From Anisakis pegreffii (lineage: Eukaryota; Nematoda; Chromadorea; Rhabditida; Anisakidae): a stretch of 64,000 bases of DNA. The DNA lies in contig JAPYMA010000736.1 in NCBI GenBank assembly GCA_035041965.1, positions 186,001-250,000 on the forward strand, in the 5' to 3' direction. Shown here piece after piece: positions 1 to 13,559 of this stretch. Numbering within the stretch: the first letter of the stretch is position 1; the number at the start of each line of letters is the position of its first letter. Made by a program: the position numbers and the translations under genes. Under the pieces are notes generated by a model. It was not told the DNA's origin, did no database searches, and was given only the letters and a program-made list of their open reading frames with translations.

Positions 1-1730
1 TTGTTGCCGATAAAGTGATTCAAAACGATGATCTGATCTAATCAAAGCAGCTCAACACAGCAAGAATGGATGAAATGGTTGGGATGAAAAGAATCTCGAA
101 AGGGGATGGCGAAAGATCTAGTGGATCTACTAAAAAGAAATCAGAGACGACGCCAGCCGATTGTGTGGTTGAAATGACCAGATAAAATTCGCGTACTCCA
201 GAAAGAAGATTTTGCTCTAATCCGTATTGCTGCCCTGGTTCCATTTCTCGTTGTTCTCTGGCAACTGATCACGTTGATGTTGTGTCAATCGCAACTAGTA
301 CGTCCCCCCAAAGTACCCAATGTCCTCTTAACCCATCCCAGTTCCCTGATCTTCTGGTATCTGTCACAGACTCTCAATTGATACTCTCAAATCTGCTAAA
401 GTAAGACAAATCCAGATCTATTGGCGATCAATGAGTCTTTATATGTCGCAATCAAATGCACTTGTAGCTAAGTTACTTACTAGCATAGTAGTAGTACAAG
501 CTGGCACTACTAACGATGGAATCTGGTAGCTGGCTGCTGCTGCTATTGAAAAAGCAAAACTCTCGTAACGTTAGTTATCTTTTTTAGTTGTTCTCAGTAT
601 GTTAACACACTTAAAATAATTGTTACACCGATAATCGCTGTTCTGTAGAAAAAATCATGAAAGCAAACCAAGCATCTCAGCTGGTAGCAGGCAAGTTAAA
701 ATGCGGAAAGATCCGTAGAGATATGAGGAGATGCGATATCCCGAGAGTAATTTGCAAAATACGATAGCCATATGCGTAACCAAACAAGAGGATTATCAGA
801 TGAGGATTAACAGATATTCAGGATTATCAAAGGCCATATCGAGTGCATGACACAAATTAAGAGCGCGCAAGATCTGGAAAGAAGATAATCCTCCATTAGA
901 CTGAAGAAAAATAAAATCAACTCCGAGAAAAATAGTGGATAAAGATGGATAAAGATGGGATTAGATCGTGAAAGATACGAAGACAACTGACTAGGAGGAA
1001 GTAGTAATTGTTGCGAGAGTTCAACGCTGTTTTGAATTAAAAATGACAACATCAGGCACAAAAAAAGAGGTTTTACTAATGGAAAGAATATTTTTCCGTG
1101 GAGGTTCGAGATCGAGATGACTACTAACTATAAAAAATCACCACCATTCACTCCAGTCGATCAACTCCGCCTATGCCGGCTCGGATCGGTCATTCAGTCT
1201 GCCGCACCTAGTTTCTCTAGATATTACGATGTGATTATCTGTGTGTGTGTGTTTTGTGTGCTAGATTATTAGGTTGATTAGTTGAGTGCAACGAGAGAAG
1301 TGCGTCCATCAGTTGCTTGGTGCGATCAGTTGGTGCCTAGTACGACGACGAGGACGCCGGCCGGCCGAGCAGGGCACAGCACAGGGCATTGGGCGGTGCG
1401 GCGGTGCACGATTGAGCGCGACTGGAACGACCATCTTGACAACAACAGCACTATAGTGTGCAGAGAACGACCCTGATTTGGACAGACACTGCTTGGTCTA
1501 TCAGTTGATGGTGGTAGGAATAATTGGTGACAACACCACGGATAGGCACCGATGCGACAGACGGCTGGCTGGCTGCCTCACTTATCCATCATTAGATGAG
1601 ATAAGAGCACAGGTGAGATGACGAGCGAGCACAAGAAAAGGTACCGCTCAGCTAGATAAGGAACATTGAGAGAATGCCGGTGGACAGCATGACAAACAAG
1701 AGAAATCACTATCAAATGTGAAATAAAATG

Positions 1731-1760
1731 GCAGGCAGCTGGCAGCTGGCAGCTGGCAGT
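1731..1760. repeat. GGCAGCT short tandem repeat
   Basis: Four tandem 7-bp units (GGCAGCT). Confidence 0.8.
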
Positions 1761-4212
1761 AACGCGAGAACGGGAAGGAAATCGCAAAAAAACCGGCAGC
1801 AAACAATAGATATTGTCATCGAACGTCATTGAAATCTGTCGCACTCTCTTTGTTAGATGTCGTCGTCTATCTTACGATGAGCTTTTTTTAGTGTTGACAT
1901 ACGAGACACGGAAATAAAACCACAAACAGTGCACAGAACGGTCAATGAGATCACCAACTATATTTGAAATGGAATGCCGAATATGAGTGGACAAAATGAC
2001 AAAATGAATGGTCTACAGTACAATTCTGACGGTCAAAATATTACCAGACAATCTAGGAATTTAGAAGAGCTGGGCAAAATTTGGATTAAGTGGATAACTA
2101 ATCTTCAAAAATCGCTGATAATTTGCAGAGAATCTTGAGGAGTAGTGATAATTTTGCAGCGAATGCTAGACGAGCAAGAGAAAATTGAGCATATGCTCGA
2201 TGGAAAACACAATTTGGCGTTGATAAAACCACTCAATGACGTTAAAATAGATAAGATTTGAGTGTTTGAAAAATAAATGATTTCATTGCTATTGTCGTCT
2301 CTCTCTCGAGACAACAAAATTTAACCTCAACGCGAGACATCTCAAGCCGAATTATCAAGCGAACTAATTCAACCCAACGATTATCAGATTGTTGAACTAT
2401 CAAACAATCCAAAAAAAGAGAGAAACACCAAATGATGATCATATCGTTTGCAGGAATTCATTTCAAATGAAATTTCAAATTTGAAAAAAATTTGTTTGCT
2501 TTTTGATTCGATGCATAAATTTAGTGAGTCATTCCACCCGACTGGCTGGTGCCTTAATTCGCTTTCAGCAGCCCACTTCCGATCTCCATCCTTCGCACAT
2601 ACTCTCAATCTGAGTGCGTTGGATGGCAATAGTACAAATGATATCATCTGAAAAGTGCATTCAATGTTATTCCCTACTTTTTTTTTCAAATGCTGATCTA
2701 TAGATCAACATTTACTATTGATCACTAGTGACCAGTGAACAACCAGCCGACGACAAATCAGCTGTTTTACAAGCGATTACGTGTTGAGCAGGCAGGCAGC
2801 TGTCAGCAAGCATTTGAATGATGGATTTTCAATGGAATACCAGGCGATTTTGCCTGCAAAAAAAAAGAAACATCTGACAATTCTAATGTCATCTAAATTA
2901 GTCTTTTCCATGGCTGCAAAATGAATTACTCCTTTTTTTGCCCACAACTCACTAAATATTCTTTCGAACACAGCACCTTCCTGCAGGTAAAACCCTGCAA
3001 AACGAATAAGCCATTGGAATGTGCCATTGGGAATTAATTATTTATTCGGTGAGCAATGTCTGTCCAAAAATATTCAACCAACATTTCTAGGTATTCATCA
3101 AAGCGAAGCTATTAATCAGTACCACGTTGTGCAGCAGCACTCTATCTGTACTCCTTTCAAAGGTTGTGTGCTTTAGACTGTGTTAAATTATTCATTTGCA
3201 CTGGAATTCACCTTCCGACTGAAATGTCAGGCAGAGCATCTGAATTGTTGTTTCACACAAATTAACGAAAATGCCAATGTCCTACGGGCACATGGGACGA
3301 CTGTATTGCCGTTCAATTCAGCTCAACGTATAATGAGCATGACAACGACCAGCACGCGTGAATTGTTATTGCTCAGAGCCGAGCACTTTTTTTCGTCGTT
3401 AACAAGTTTTTTTTGCGTTTGTGGTTCGCTCACACACTCGGTGACTGGTGGTGCATTGTGAAAAACTGAAAAAAAAAGGAAGTGCAAGCTAGTTGACTGA
3501 TGACGAAGGCTTGTAGCTAGTTAGCTTTGGCTTTGGCTTTATCAAATGCAAGGGAAAACGCTGCTTTTAATGGATTTGCAACTGATCTTCACGATCGGAT
3601 TAAGTGAGATTAACAAAATCAAATTAAGACTGAAATGGGATATGGGCAGCAGTAAAACTGGTTCAAAGCAAACAACAGAATGTGGATGATTCCAGCAATG
3701 GAATTTGAAAATTCCTTTGGCTGAATCAAATTCAGATGGGCTTTCGATGAGCCAACATGCAACAGTTTAATGAATGAAAACCAAATGCAACCGATGCTGA
3801 AAGGTGAGATAACAGTGCAAAAGGTGGTAATAACTCTCAAATTGGCTGGCAGAGAACAAATTTTGGATTAGAGATCATCAGAGTAATTCGACGGCGTTAG
3901 GTCAGAGTACCAACGTGTACCTTCTCCTCCTCCTTATAAAGTCATGATTGTATGCCTAACCTAATAACGGCTCCAAGACATCCGCCAACAACTTTTAGTA
4001 CATCTCACAAACGGATATCAAATTCGCCTACTTGTAAGTCAACCAAAGTAGCAAATTTACGACTCTATAATGCTTCCGAATAACAATAATAATGGGGATA
4101 TGGATGGATAAAGATATTAGTTGGATTATGGCATTAAAGGTACAAGAGGATATGCGTGGTAATGAATTCGGATTGTAAATTATTATATTATGTTACGCAA
4201 TGAATTGTATGA

Positions 4213-4240
4213 CTGGATAATAATAATAATAGTAATAGTA

Positions 4241-4300
<60 letters not shown>
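4213..4300. repeat. AAT trinucleotide microsatellite
   Basis: A run of AAT units with a few AGT interruptions at the left side. Confidence 0.95.
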
Positions 4301-4301
<1 letters not shown>

Positions 4302-6526
4302 TAACGATGCATGAATGGGATCAGAGATATAAATAAATAAATAACAATAAGGGCATCAGCATGGCGGCTGCGGCGGTCGTTGAGCGATTTGTGCTGTTCA
4401 TTCGACTCGCACTACAGCAATAGATTTAGAGATCGCTCCGGCTGGCACGATGGCCCCTTTTTATTCGATTTGTTGATGCTGGTGCTGATGGTGACCAAAT
4501 GAAGGAGTTATTGAGCGGCGTTTTTGTGGTGTTTTGTTTCGATTTCGAATTCGATAATGTCAACTACTTAAAATTTACACACAAAAGTCCTAACGGAACC
4601 AGGCACTTTACATGGCAGCCCGGCAGGGCAGGTCGGCTGGACAGTAGCCGGGAAGTATCAGCAAGGTTGATGACCCCGAACCATTCATCTTGGCAATAAA
4701 TGGCTCCGAGTTCGAATCAAAGCAAAAATTATGATGCTATAGAACTTATCGACTCAATTTAAGAAAGACTATCAAGAAACCCTACAGAGGATTACGCGAG
4801 GGATTACGCGATCAAGCTCCAGATCGGTGGCTGATAATTCACTGAAACATTTCAAACTGGACTGAAGAGAACGGCCGAAAATCACCTCAAAATGAGAGAA
4901 GCAATTGAAAAAAATTTAACCATAAGAGTGAGAAATTTTCGTGTTATGACTTAGAACTTACAATTGAACATCGTCAAATTCTCACATCGTTGATCAGCAC
5001 AACAATATTCATCAAAGAAGACCAAGCAAAACCGTCATATCGCTTCTAATTTTCAGCACTCAATTCACCTAACAAGATTATTTCTCTTTGTTCGAATCAA
5101 CAAATTTTATTCCCACTTAGTCAGATTACGCTATGCTCTCATTTCAGAGCGCAAAAAAATCCATCGATGACTGATGGATTTGGTTTTTCTGCTCTGTTTT
5201 CGGCGCATTAGAACACAAAACCATTATGAGAGCCTCTACTACGTACCAGCAGAAAAACTACTAACGTCAAGGATCCTCCAAAAAAAAAACATTATAAGAA
5301 CTGAAATAAAAAGTTGCTCGTTCGTTCATCTGCTCTTACTAACGTCACAGCTCATTGCATAATGGAGGAGCGACAAAGCAAATCCACTCGTTTAGAGCTT
5401 ATGGCACCGAATGGCACATTCTTATGTAGCAGCCAGCAACAGCATCGTGAATTGATAGATTGAACAGATTTATTATTTGATTGAGCAAATTTCAGCAAGC
5501 AGGACAATCGCTAGTTAGATTGTGACGACGGATGTTAAAGGATAGAGCGCACGGAGGAAGATATCCTTATCCCCCTCCCCAGAACAATTTCGATAATTCC
5601 CTATTGCTAATGGGAAGATTTCAGCGTAATTGAGAGATATACATCGGTTTGGCTTGGTCAATGAGCGAAGGGACGATCATACGGTCGCTCCTATGGATAA
5701 TTTCAGATTTCCACGTAACTAATTGCTCTAATAACATTACCTAGGATATTTTCAACAATCCATTGGGATATAAAATGATATGAAGATCAAGCTAATGGTC
5801 ACTCACCTTATCATCAGTGAAGTTGAATGTCAAACTCAACTGGATTTAGGGGAAACGATGAATGTTTTCTGCAGAATTTTTACATTTCGAGAAAAATATC
5901 ACCTGAGAAATCTGAGAATGCGCCGAAGCACGTCGAGATCAGTCAGGTTTAAACAAATTTATAGAGCAACCACAAATGAATTGAGCACCAAATTCAAGTG
6001 TACTCAAGCTATGGCACTTTGAGCACAATAATATCACCTATAGGAGACACAAGATCGTACGATCACAGCCGCAGCAGCAGCAGCAGCAGCACTATAGTTC
6101 AAGTTACCTTTCTTGCCAATCTCGTCACCACAGTGTTTACCCCTGATCTGACGGCTGATATCTCTCGGCAATCGTCTCTTACACTGTTGTTTTGCCGATC
6201 GTTAGTGGACACCGGTCACAACCAGCCGCTCACCAGCACGGACAGACACCACGTGCGTGCCGGTCTGCCTCGGGGACGGGACGGCAGGACGACGACGACG
6301 AGACGTTAGGTGGTGGTGTGGCTGGCCGGCTGGCTGGCGGCGGGCTGACCAGTGGGCACAAACAACAACTCGATCGTGCAAGTTGCTCAACAGCAGTAGA
6401 TCAATCAGAGTTACGAGGAGGTTAATTTGATTGATCGCACTCGCTCAACAATTTGTTTACACTATAAGAACACAGCAATAACAACAACAACAACTAACAT
6501 AGAGAGAACACCGCAAGATCGTGGTA

Positions 6527-6599
6527 GTGATCAGAGTGATCAGAGTGATCAGAGTGATCAGAGTGATCAGAGTGATCAGAGTGATCAGAGTGATCAGAA
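6527..6599. repeat. 9-bp minisatellite (GATCAGAGT)n
   Basis: Eight near-perfect copies of a 9-bp unit. Because 9 is a multiple of 3 it reads as a Ser-Asp-Gln repeat in one frame, but no gene context supports translation. Confidence 0.9.
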
Positions 6600-7284
6600 C
6601 GGTCATCTCACTACTTATCTCAGCACTTATCTATTCATCTGTTGATCCAATCAAGATATGGATACACACTCACTAATCACCGTTGTTATTGTGCTGCTCT
6701 TGATGGTGAACGATCACTCTCTCGCACTCTAATGATGATTTTTAATTGGTTTTAGTACTGGATGGTATTGGCGATAGCAAAGGTATACTTATTACAACTA
6801 AAGTGATCAAGGTGTGTGTCTAATATACACAGAAATAGCACTTAATAGTTCTAGAGTACTAATATGAATAACGTGTTATACATTACAAAGTGCGATCGAG
6901 TGAGGAGTGCAAACATGATAGTTTTTATGTGTTGCATGTTTGTATGAATTAATCATGCGAAAGTACTCATTACGAGAACAGGTAAACAATATTAATTACC
7001 GTTGCTTAAGGCTCATTATTGACAGCGAACAGATTGCTGATATGATACCTTGTAGAGGAAGGAGACTAGCGGGAGATTAGTGAGTGACCAGTGGTCACTA
7101 GTGACCAGTGGTCTTCGTGATGCAAATGCACATTCAACTCAAATTATCTCGGTTTCGTGCCAGCCAGCTTGACCACCACTTCAACGACGACGACTGACCA
7201 CAAAAGTGGGTAAGTAGACGCGCAAGTGAAAATATGCAAGCAAACGAGCAAATATTGGGAATCGTGATTGTAAGAAAGACGGGA

Positions 7285-7365
7285 TTCCCAAATTTCACGG
7301 GAATCGATGGGAATTTCACGGGATTCACGGTTTTTCACGGGAATTTCACGGGCAATTTCACGGGA
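7285..7365. repeat. TTTCACGGGAAT tandem repeat
   Basis: Six or so irregular copies of AATTTCACGGG with GATTCACGGTTTT variants. Confidence 0.75.
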
Positions 7366-10300
7366 ATAGAATTAGATTCAAGGCAATCTACTATAAGTGA
7401 TTTCCTGCAAATATTCATATCGTTTCTATCAAATGCTTCACTAAAAATTATTTTCTTCGCTGCAATTTGCTGCTGCATCAAAAGCAAAACTTATTTAGTG
7501 AATGTGGCTGTATTGACATCTTAATGAACTGAATTGCTCTCTCGTTGTTTGAATTTTGATCAAAAAATTTCAATGACTTCAAAAAAAACTTCAAAATTTA
7601 AATCTACCATCACATCACCATCATCATCATCGTTAAAATATGGGGTTAAATGACGACTTAGAAGAAGAACGAAGGAAGAAGAAAATCTATAGTTCTTCGA
7701 CCCCAGAACGGGCCTTCAAACAAACAGCACCGTGAATCGACACAGCAAGCACTAAATAAATCTAATTTGGTTCAACGATACGGTTCATCAACCGAGGTCA
7801 TCCCAAAAAATTTAAAATGATGATAGGTTTTTGGTAACAGTTCAACAAAATACCTGCCATCCACCAGCGATTTTTTGAAGGTGATCAGAAAATTGACTGA
7901 TTGATCGCCAAAAAAACTAACTAATAACGTGATCTAATCGAATCAACTAGCAATTTAAAAAAACCGCTAGTAATTGAATAAGCACAAGGAATTTTTTCAT
8001 GTCGTCCATGTGAAAGTATTCATTTACATTGCTGAATGCATGAGCGTATTATCATTGATATGGCAATATCATTATTGATAATTTTCAACGGTTGTAAATT
8101 TTTTCTACAGATCAGAAGCTGATTGTGAGCGATTTCAGCCAACTAACCTTAGAAAATTGTTCACCTTCCCAAAGAACAGCACGAAAATAGTGATGGCAGT
8201 CGAAACCGACTGATATTTCGTTGCATGACCATGGTGCGAGATGCACCTGAATGAATTTGCTTTCTTATAATATGATTTGTTAATTTTATTAATTATTACT
8301 TGGACATCGAGTGGTTGTTTCGTCAATCGCAGTGAGCGATCGGCGGAATATTTAGGAAAACATTTAAAAATTTTATTTCAGCAGTCTCCTGGCTCCATTT
8401 TATCAAACAGATCAAATCGATCTAACTATTGTAATGTTATTAAAGCATCAGATCATGATTTCATTTCGCAGCGGATAACATGCACGCAGGCAGCTGTTAT
8501 ATTGCATGTAACGACGACGTACCATTAGGTGTCATATCACAAGCACACAACGTTATGGCGTTTGTTATTGGTCCAGTTTCATAGCTGTTAATCAAGGAAA
8601 TAAGGCAGGAATCAAACAATCCATCCCATACTGGATTGCTATACTGTTGCAGAAGAGGATACTGATCTGTTGAGAGACAGAGCGTGACCAACGGATCTTA
8701 GAAGTCAACGGTTCAGAGCCAAGGCGCCAAAGGATCGATCACAAAGGATTTAATCAGCTTGATCATCACGGATCAATGGAAATACCTCGTTGATTGGATG
8801 GGATTGTGACTTCTCTGGGGTGATCAACTGGTTACATTGGTATTGGATTGGCTCGGATTTTAAAAAGATTTCCACTGATCCTGAGAGAGATTTACAATCG
8901 AAGAAGGAAGTGCATAAACCTATCTGACGGATACTACCATAAAGTTACATACAGATGGTGATCCAGACAAGTGAATTTCAGTGTCACTTCCGAGCTACTG
9001 CTAAGATTCTGATCTAAATCAAGCGCAACAATGATCTATGATCTCACTGGACATAGAATTTAAGAAGGAAAACCTTTCATCATACGGTAGAAGCTGCTCA
9101 CCTTTCAAAACGATTTCTTTTACAATTCATCCAACTTTAGCAAATCCACTGGTCAGCCAGCTTAGACTGGATTAGAGGGATGGCTTTTATACTGCCTCTC
9201 AGGAAATCACGTGAGCAATGGATAGCGAAAGGGTAATTGGTAGCGGCAAGAGATGTACGGCCGTAAGTATGTCGCAAATTCCAACGCAAAAAAATTGACT
9301 TGAATTGATGACAGTTTGAAGCGGAAGTTAAAAATAGAGGCGATCGAAGATGCTTTGCAAATCATTAAAATGACATGGGCGGAAACGGGAAGTGAGCAAA
9401 AAGTCGGAAATTTTTTCTCGTTATCAGCTGATGTGATTCGCTTTGAAACGTTGTAAACATCTGTCTGAGGAAAAAAATTTTGTGTTGATTGGTCAGAAAA
9501 TTTTGCGATCGGAACGAATTGCGTAGGATTTTCGATCAATTTGGGTGCTTTTTAAGCTGCTGCTTTGCAGTGGCTACGATTAACAATTCTTTTGCAATTT
9601 AAGACTCTAAAAATGTTCGTTTGTACACTGTAATTTATCAAATTCTTGCAAATGCTGGACAAGAAGTAAAGAGAGTTTCATTTGCTCAATCCGATTGAAT
9701 GATCAACTGCTCTCGGATCAAGCAAAGTCTCATTGACGCAATCAAATCAGTCGTCAGATCAATCACAAACACTTATGAATGCCCATAAGCAGTTTATATA
9801 TGGAGAAGTTGCCTGATTTTTGCAGTGTCATTGGTATTTCGTGAACGACTATCATACAGCCTAACACCAGATCTTAATCCCAAGCAACCTTTCAAATTTA
9901 GGTTTCTCCAGGCGATTTTTGCGGATTTGAATTGAATAAATCCTTGCTAAGTCATTGAATATCATCATGAGAAATTGCAGACAGGAATCTCAAAAGGAAC
10001 AGACTAATTTTGTTCACTAAATCGTTTCGATGGCATAAAAATGAACGCGCGCGTTAGATAAAATCAAAATTGTTTTCTAAAACAGTCTATTTTCTAAAAG
10101 AGAGCCGTAAAAAAAGCAAAGTGAAGATATCCGTGCCAACCACGCTGATACGATGATAAATTTTTGCATTACAGCAGAAAAAAAACAACGGCGAACCCAC
10201 AGAGAATAAAAGTGTGATGAATTTGAATTTCGATTCAGATTCGATTCTGATTCAATCGTAATACTTCTTAAAATTTACGATAATGCACTGATGAGCTATT

Positions 10301-11519
10301 AAATGCAAGGAAAAAAGCGAAAAACGCTTTGGCAAAAAAGTGCCTGTGTTAGCAACTCAAAAAACACTTTATAAACTGATCACTTTTTGAGGAAAATCAC
10401 AAATGGCAAAAAATTATACATTGGTTGGAAAGATGTGATTATGAGGAAATTCAACGAAACTTTGGAAGCCTTTGAAGCTGATTCTGAAGCATTGAATATG
10501 TCTTATTAATGTGAAACTGACGTGAGATCAAATAGTTGAAGAGAGCAAAATGAAATTTCACTGAAAATCTGCAGTTTATCACTTCAGATTCAAACGAAAC
10601 AATTACTCCATGCATGCCAGTGGATCACCGTAATGAATCAGCTGATCACCGTAAATCAAACGGTCATCAAAATCAGTCGCACTCAACAAATCCTTAAGAT
10701 CTCCCGAAATCATGTCAAGATCGCAGCTGATAAGTCCAAATCTACCATGCCTACAGTGTCACCACCTTTCAAACTAATGTTGACGTCTTTAAAAGTATCA
10801 AAGACCTCAAAAATCAAGTGAGCTCAAAAAAAATCCAGCGAAAGCTGCCGAAGTGAATCGGCAGGCAACGTTTGCAGCCGTCTAAAATGGATGAGTGACC
10901 CGTGTGCATCGAAAATCGGTCACTTTATAATCCAGCAGAAATGACTCTGCTGTTGGCACTGGTCAGTCATTGGCGGTGGTCATCGGTGCTGACCAGTGGT
11001 TGGTTGTCATCTCACGATTACACACACACATCGAATCATAAACGCGCTTTTTTTGGGGGTGATTCGAGAGGTATCCGTACAAGTCGGCTGCTACACACAC
11101 ATTTACGGATTTATGAAGATTTGTGTGAACGTTTGCGACTGGATTGTGGTGACGGTACTATGCGGTGATTGTCAAAAATCAATTAATTGCTCAACGATTC
11201 GGTAGTGTACGCACGGCTCGAACCAACGAACATCAATCTCATCTCGGTGTCTAGTTTTGTTCGTCTGAATTCTTGTTTATTGATGGCTCTGATTCAACAA
11301 ATCTCTCGAATATGGTAGCAAATTTTGCACGGATTCAATAAGAATTTAAGTTACATTTGCAGACTGACGTTTGCCATCCAGTTGGATTTGCTGCAGAAAA
11401 GAAGATTGAAAGAATTCATGATACGAAGTGATAATTGGAGACGCGGATATAAGATATCTCAAGAAATGAAGCTGCTATATTTGTGGATATAATCGCTTTT
11501 TGGTGAAAACATATATGTG

Positions 11520-12010
11520 GTCAGATAGCTCGATATATAGCCCTCAACAACGTATAAATTATTCTGAAAGTTGAGAATCTGCTGAATCTAATGGTGATAA
11601 GAAATTGACATGTCTTCAGAAAATTGGTTATATCTCTTTAACTATGCAAAATCCCTCGACAACATATATACTATTCTGAAAGCTGAGAATCTGCTGAATC
11701 TGATGGTAACAAGAAATTATGGTGTTGCTGAGCAAACTTGAGAGTACAGGTAGTTTGAAAATGGTACTCCAGATATTCCTATAGAATTGTATCATTGATC
11801 TCATCGCATAGATCAAATGTGCACACTTTAGTGGCATTATAGAATCGCTGAAGCAGTTTGACATATCCTCAGAAAATCAGTTATATCTCTTTAACTATGC
11901 AAAATCCCTCGACAACATATATACTATTCTGAAAGCTGAGAATCTGCTGAATCTGATGGTAACAAAAAATTATGGTGTTGCTGAGCAAACTTGAGAGTAC
12001 CGATTGTTTG
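11520..12010. repeat. Second locus of the 253-bp repeat (about 2 copies)
   Basis: The marker CCCTCGACAACATATATACT appears at about 11656 and again 253 bp later. It is preceded by a diverged partial unit (from about 11520) and ends at GAGAGTACCG near 12005. It is nearly identical to the array at 45310, over 33 kb away, which suggests recent exchange or spread. Confidence 0.85.
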
Positions 12011-13384
12011 AAAATGCTACACATGGAGATTGATTTCTCACACGCTATTGATTTCTCTGATTTAATCGGCGAATCATCATCATTCGGCTGATTTGTATCT
12101 GAATTTATCGCAGAGGGCAAGTAGCATGATAGCATGAGAGCTACCGCTATTGATAGAATGAGTAATCTCATGGGAGGTTATATTTGAGGGAATTAAGGTA
12201 GGTGCTCGACGTGGCATATGTATGTTCCTCTGGAACTACTGTTGATACTCTGTAAGATGCATCCAGGATCTAAAAATTTTTTCAGAATTCCAGTCGTGTT
12301 TATTCCAATGAGCTTGATCTCAAATTGCTTATGGTAAAAGACTTCATTCGTTTGCGATTTGCGTCTCATAATGTGATCATATTGTCGTCATCCAATGCAT
12401 ATGCTTAATGTTCATTTACTTTTCGCAAACCTTCAAGCATTTTGACTGAATGATCAATCAACAAGTGATACTGATCATCGAGAGCGCCAAACCGATTGAT
12501 CTTGACAAATCACAATGTGATTACCATTACTAACGCTCATTTTCTCATTCTTTTCTATCGTTACGGTTGCAGTGAGCAGTTTTGTGGATGTGGCCGAATG
12601 GCTGTTTCAACCGTGTTTATCTGGCCAGATTTTTTGGTTTTTCATTAGGTTCGTTTGTACGATCGATACTCAGGGCTTCTTATGTTACTTTAAAATTTTA
12701 GGTTTAGCATAGTCATGTTATTAGGTTTAATGGTACTGAACCCCTGATTTAGCTACGGCAGAAGTTTAGCCGAACGATTGAATGCCAAATCAATTGAATA
12801 CGAATGTATTGTTTATTGTGCTCAGTTGGATCTCTAGGCCACCAGATGCAATTTTAAATGTACTCTTTGTGTACTTCAGAAACACCTGCTTGGTCTGGAA
12901 TAATAATTTCAAATAATTTCAATGCCCTAAGAGATGAATACATTAATCCATTTAGTGAGGTAGCCGTCGAATTCCTATAATCGTGAGCGATTGCTGGTGA
13001 ATACAAATATGAAATAGGCAAATTTAAGGCAGTTGGAAGGTTTTTACTAACGATAAAAATGTGTTGCCTTTGAATTTGGTGTGTTGCTCAAAAAACCAGC
13101 TGGCGATGAAATGCTTTGTAAGCTCTCTGATTGATGAAGAAAATATTTATTCATGAATTTACACAGTTTTATAATACATTTGCTGTTAGCACTTATAAGT
13201 TATCGCAGCAACATTTGTGACTTGCTTGGCCAATCGACTATATTAAAGAGGAAAACTATTTTTTGACAAGCCAATGCTAGTTGATTTCGTTTAGAGTTGG
13301 CTGTGAACGTTACTACGTTTGAAGACAGTCAAAATATCCAAAACCACTATCAGTGATGGGAAAACACGAGACGATATTAAACGA

Positions 13385-13442
13385 TAATTTTTGACATATC
13401 GTTTTTGACATTTTTGACAGTTTTTGACAATTTTTGACACAT
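13385..13442. repeat. TTTTTGACA tandem repeat near the lipase 3' end
   Basis: Several TTTTTGACA units about 120 bp past the lipase stop (gene on the minus strand). A related TTTTTGTCAA run is at 13975-14041, in the last lipase intron. Confidence 0.7.
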
Positions 13443-13559
13443 TATCCATGTTGGCGAATGTGAAAAATCAGTTAAGGAATTGGCGATTCTTTTTTGCGCA
13501 GTGAATCTTGAGCATTTTAAGGCATAAACGTGACATTTTCTCATATCATTATTCACCAC

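Larger units (their letters stand above)
1..13384. other. Gene-poor flank
   Basis: No exon with recognisable family similarity was found on either strand. Open frames are short and scattered. It holds microsatellites (4213, 6527, 7285), the small 253-bp repeat locus and two GC-richer patches (about 1140-1480 and 6180-6420) that differ from the AT-rich background and could be 5' ends or promoters of genes beyond the window. Confidence 0.5.

Noticed and set aside
6427..6645. Frame encoding a Ser-Asp-Gln repeat
   Set aside because: It arises from a 9-bp minisatellite, with no splice sites or conserved flank.
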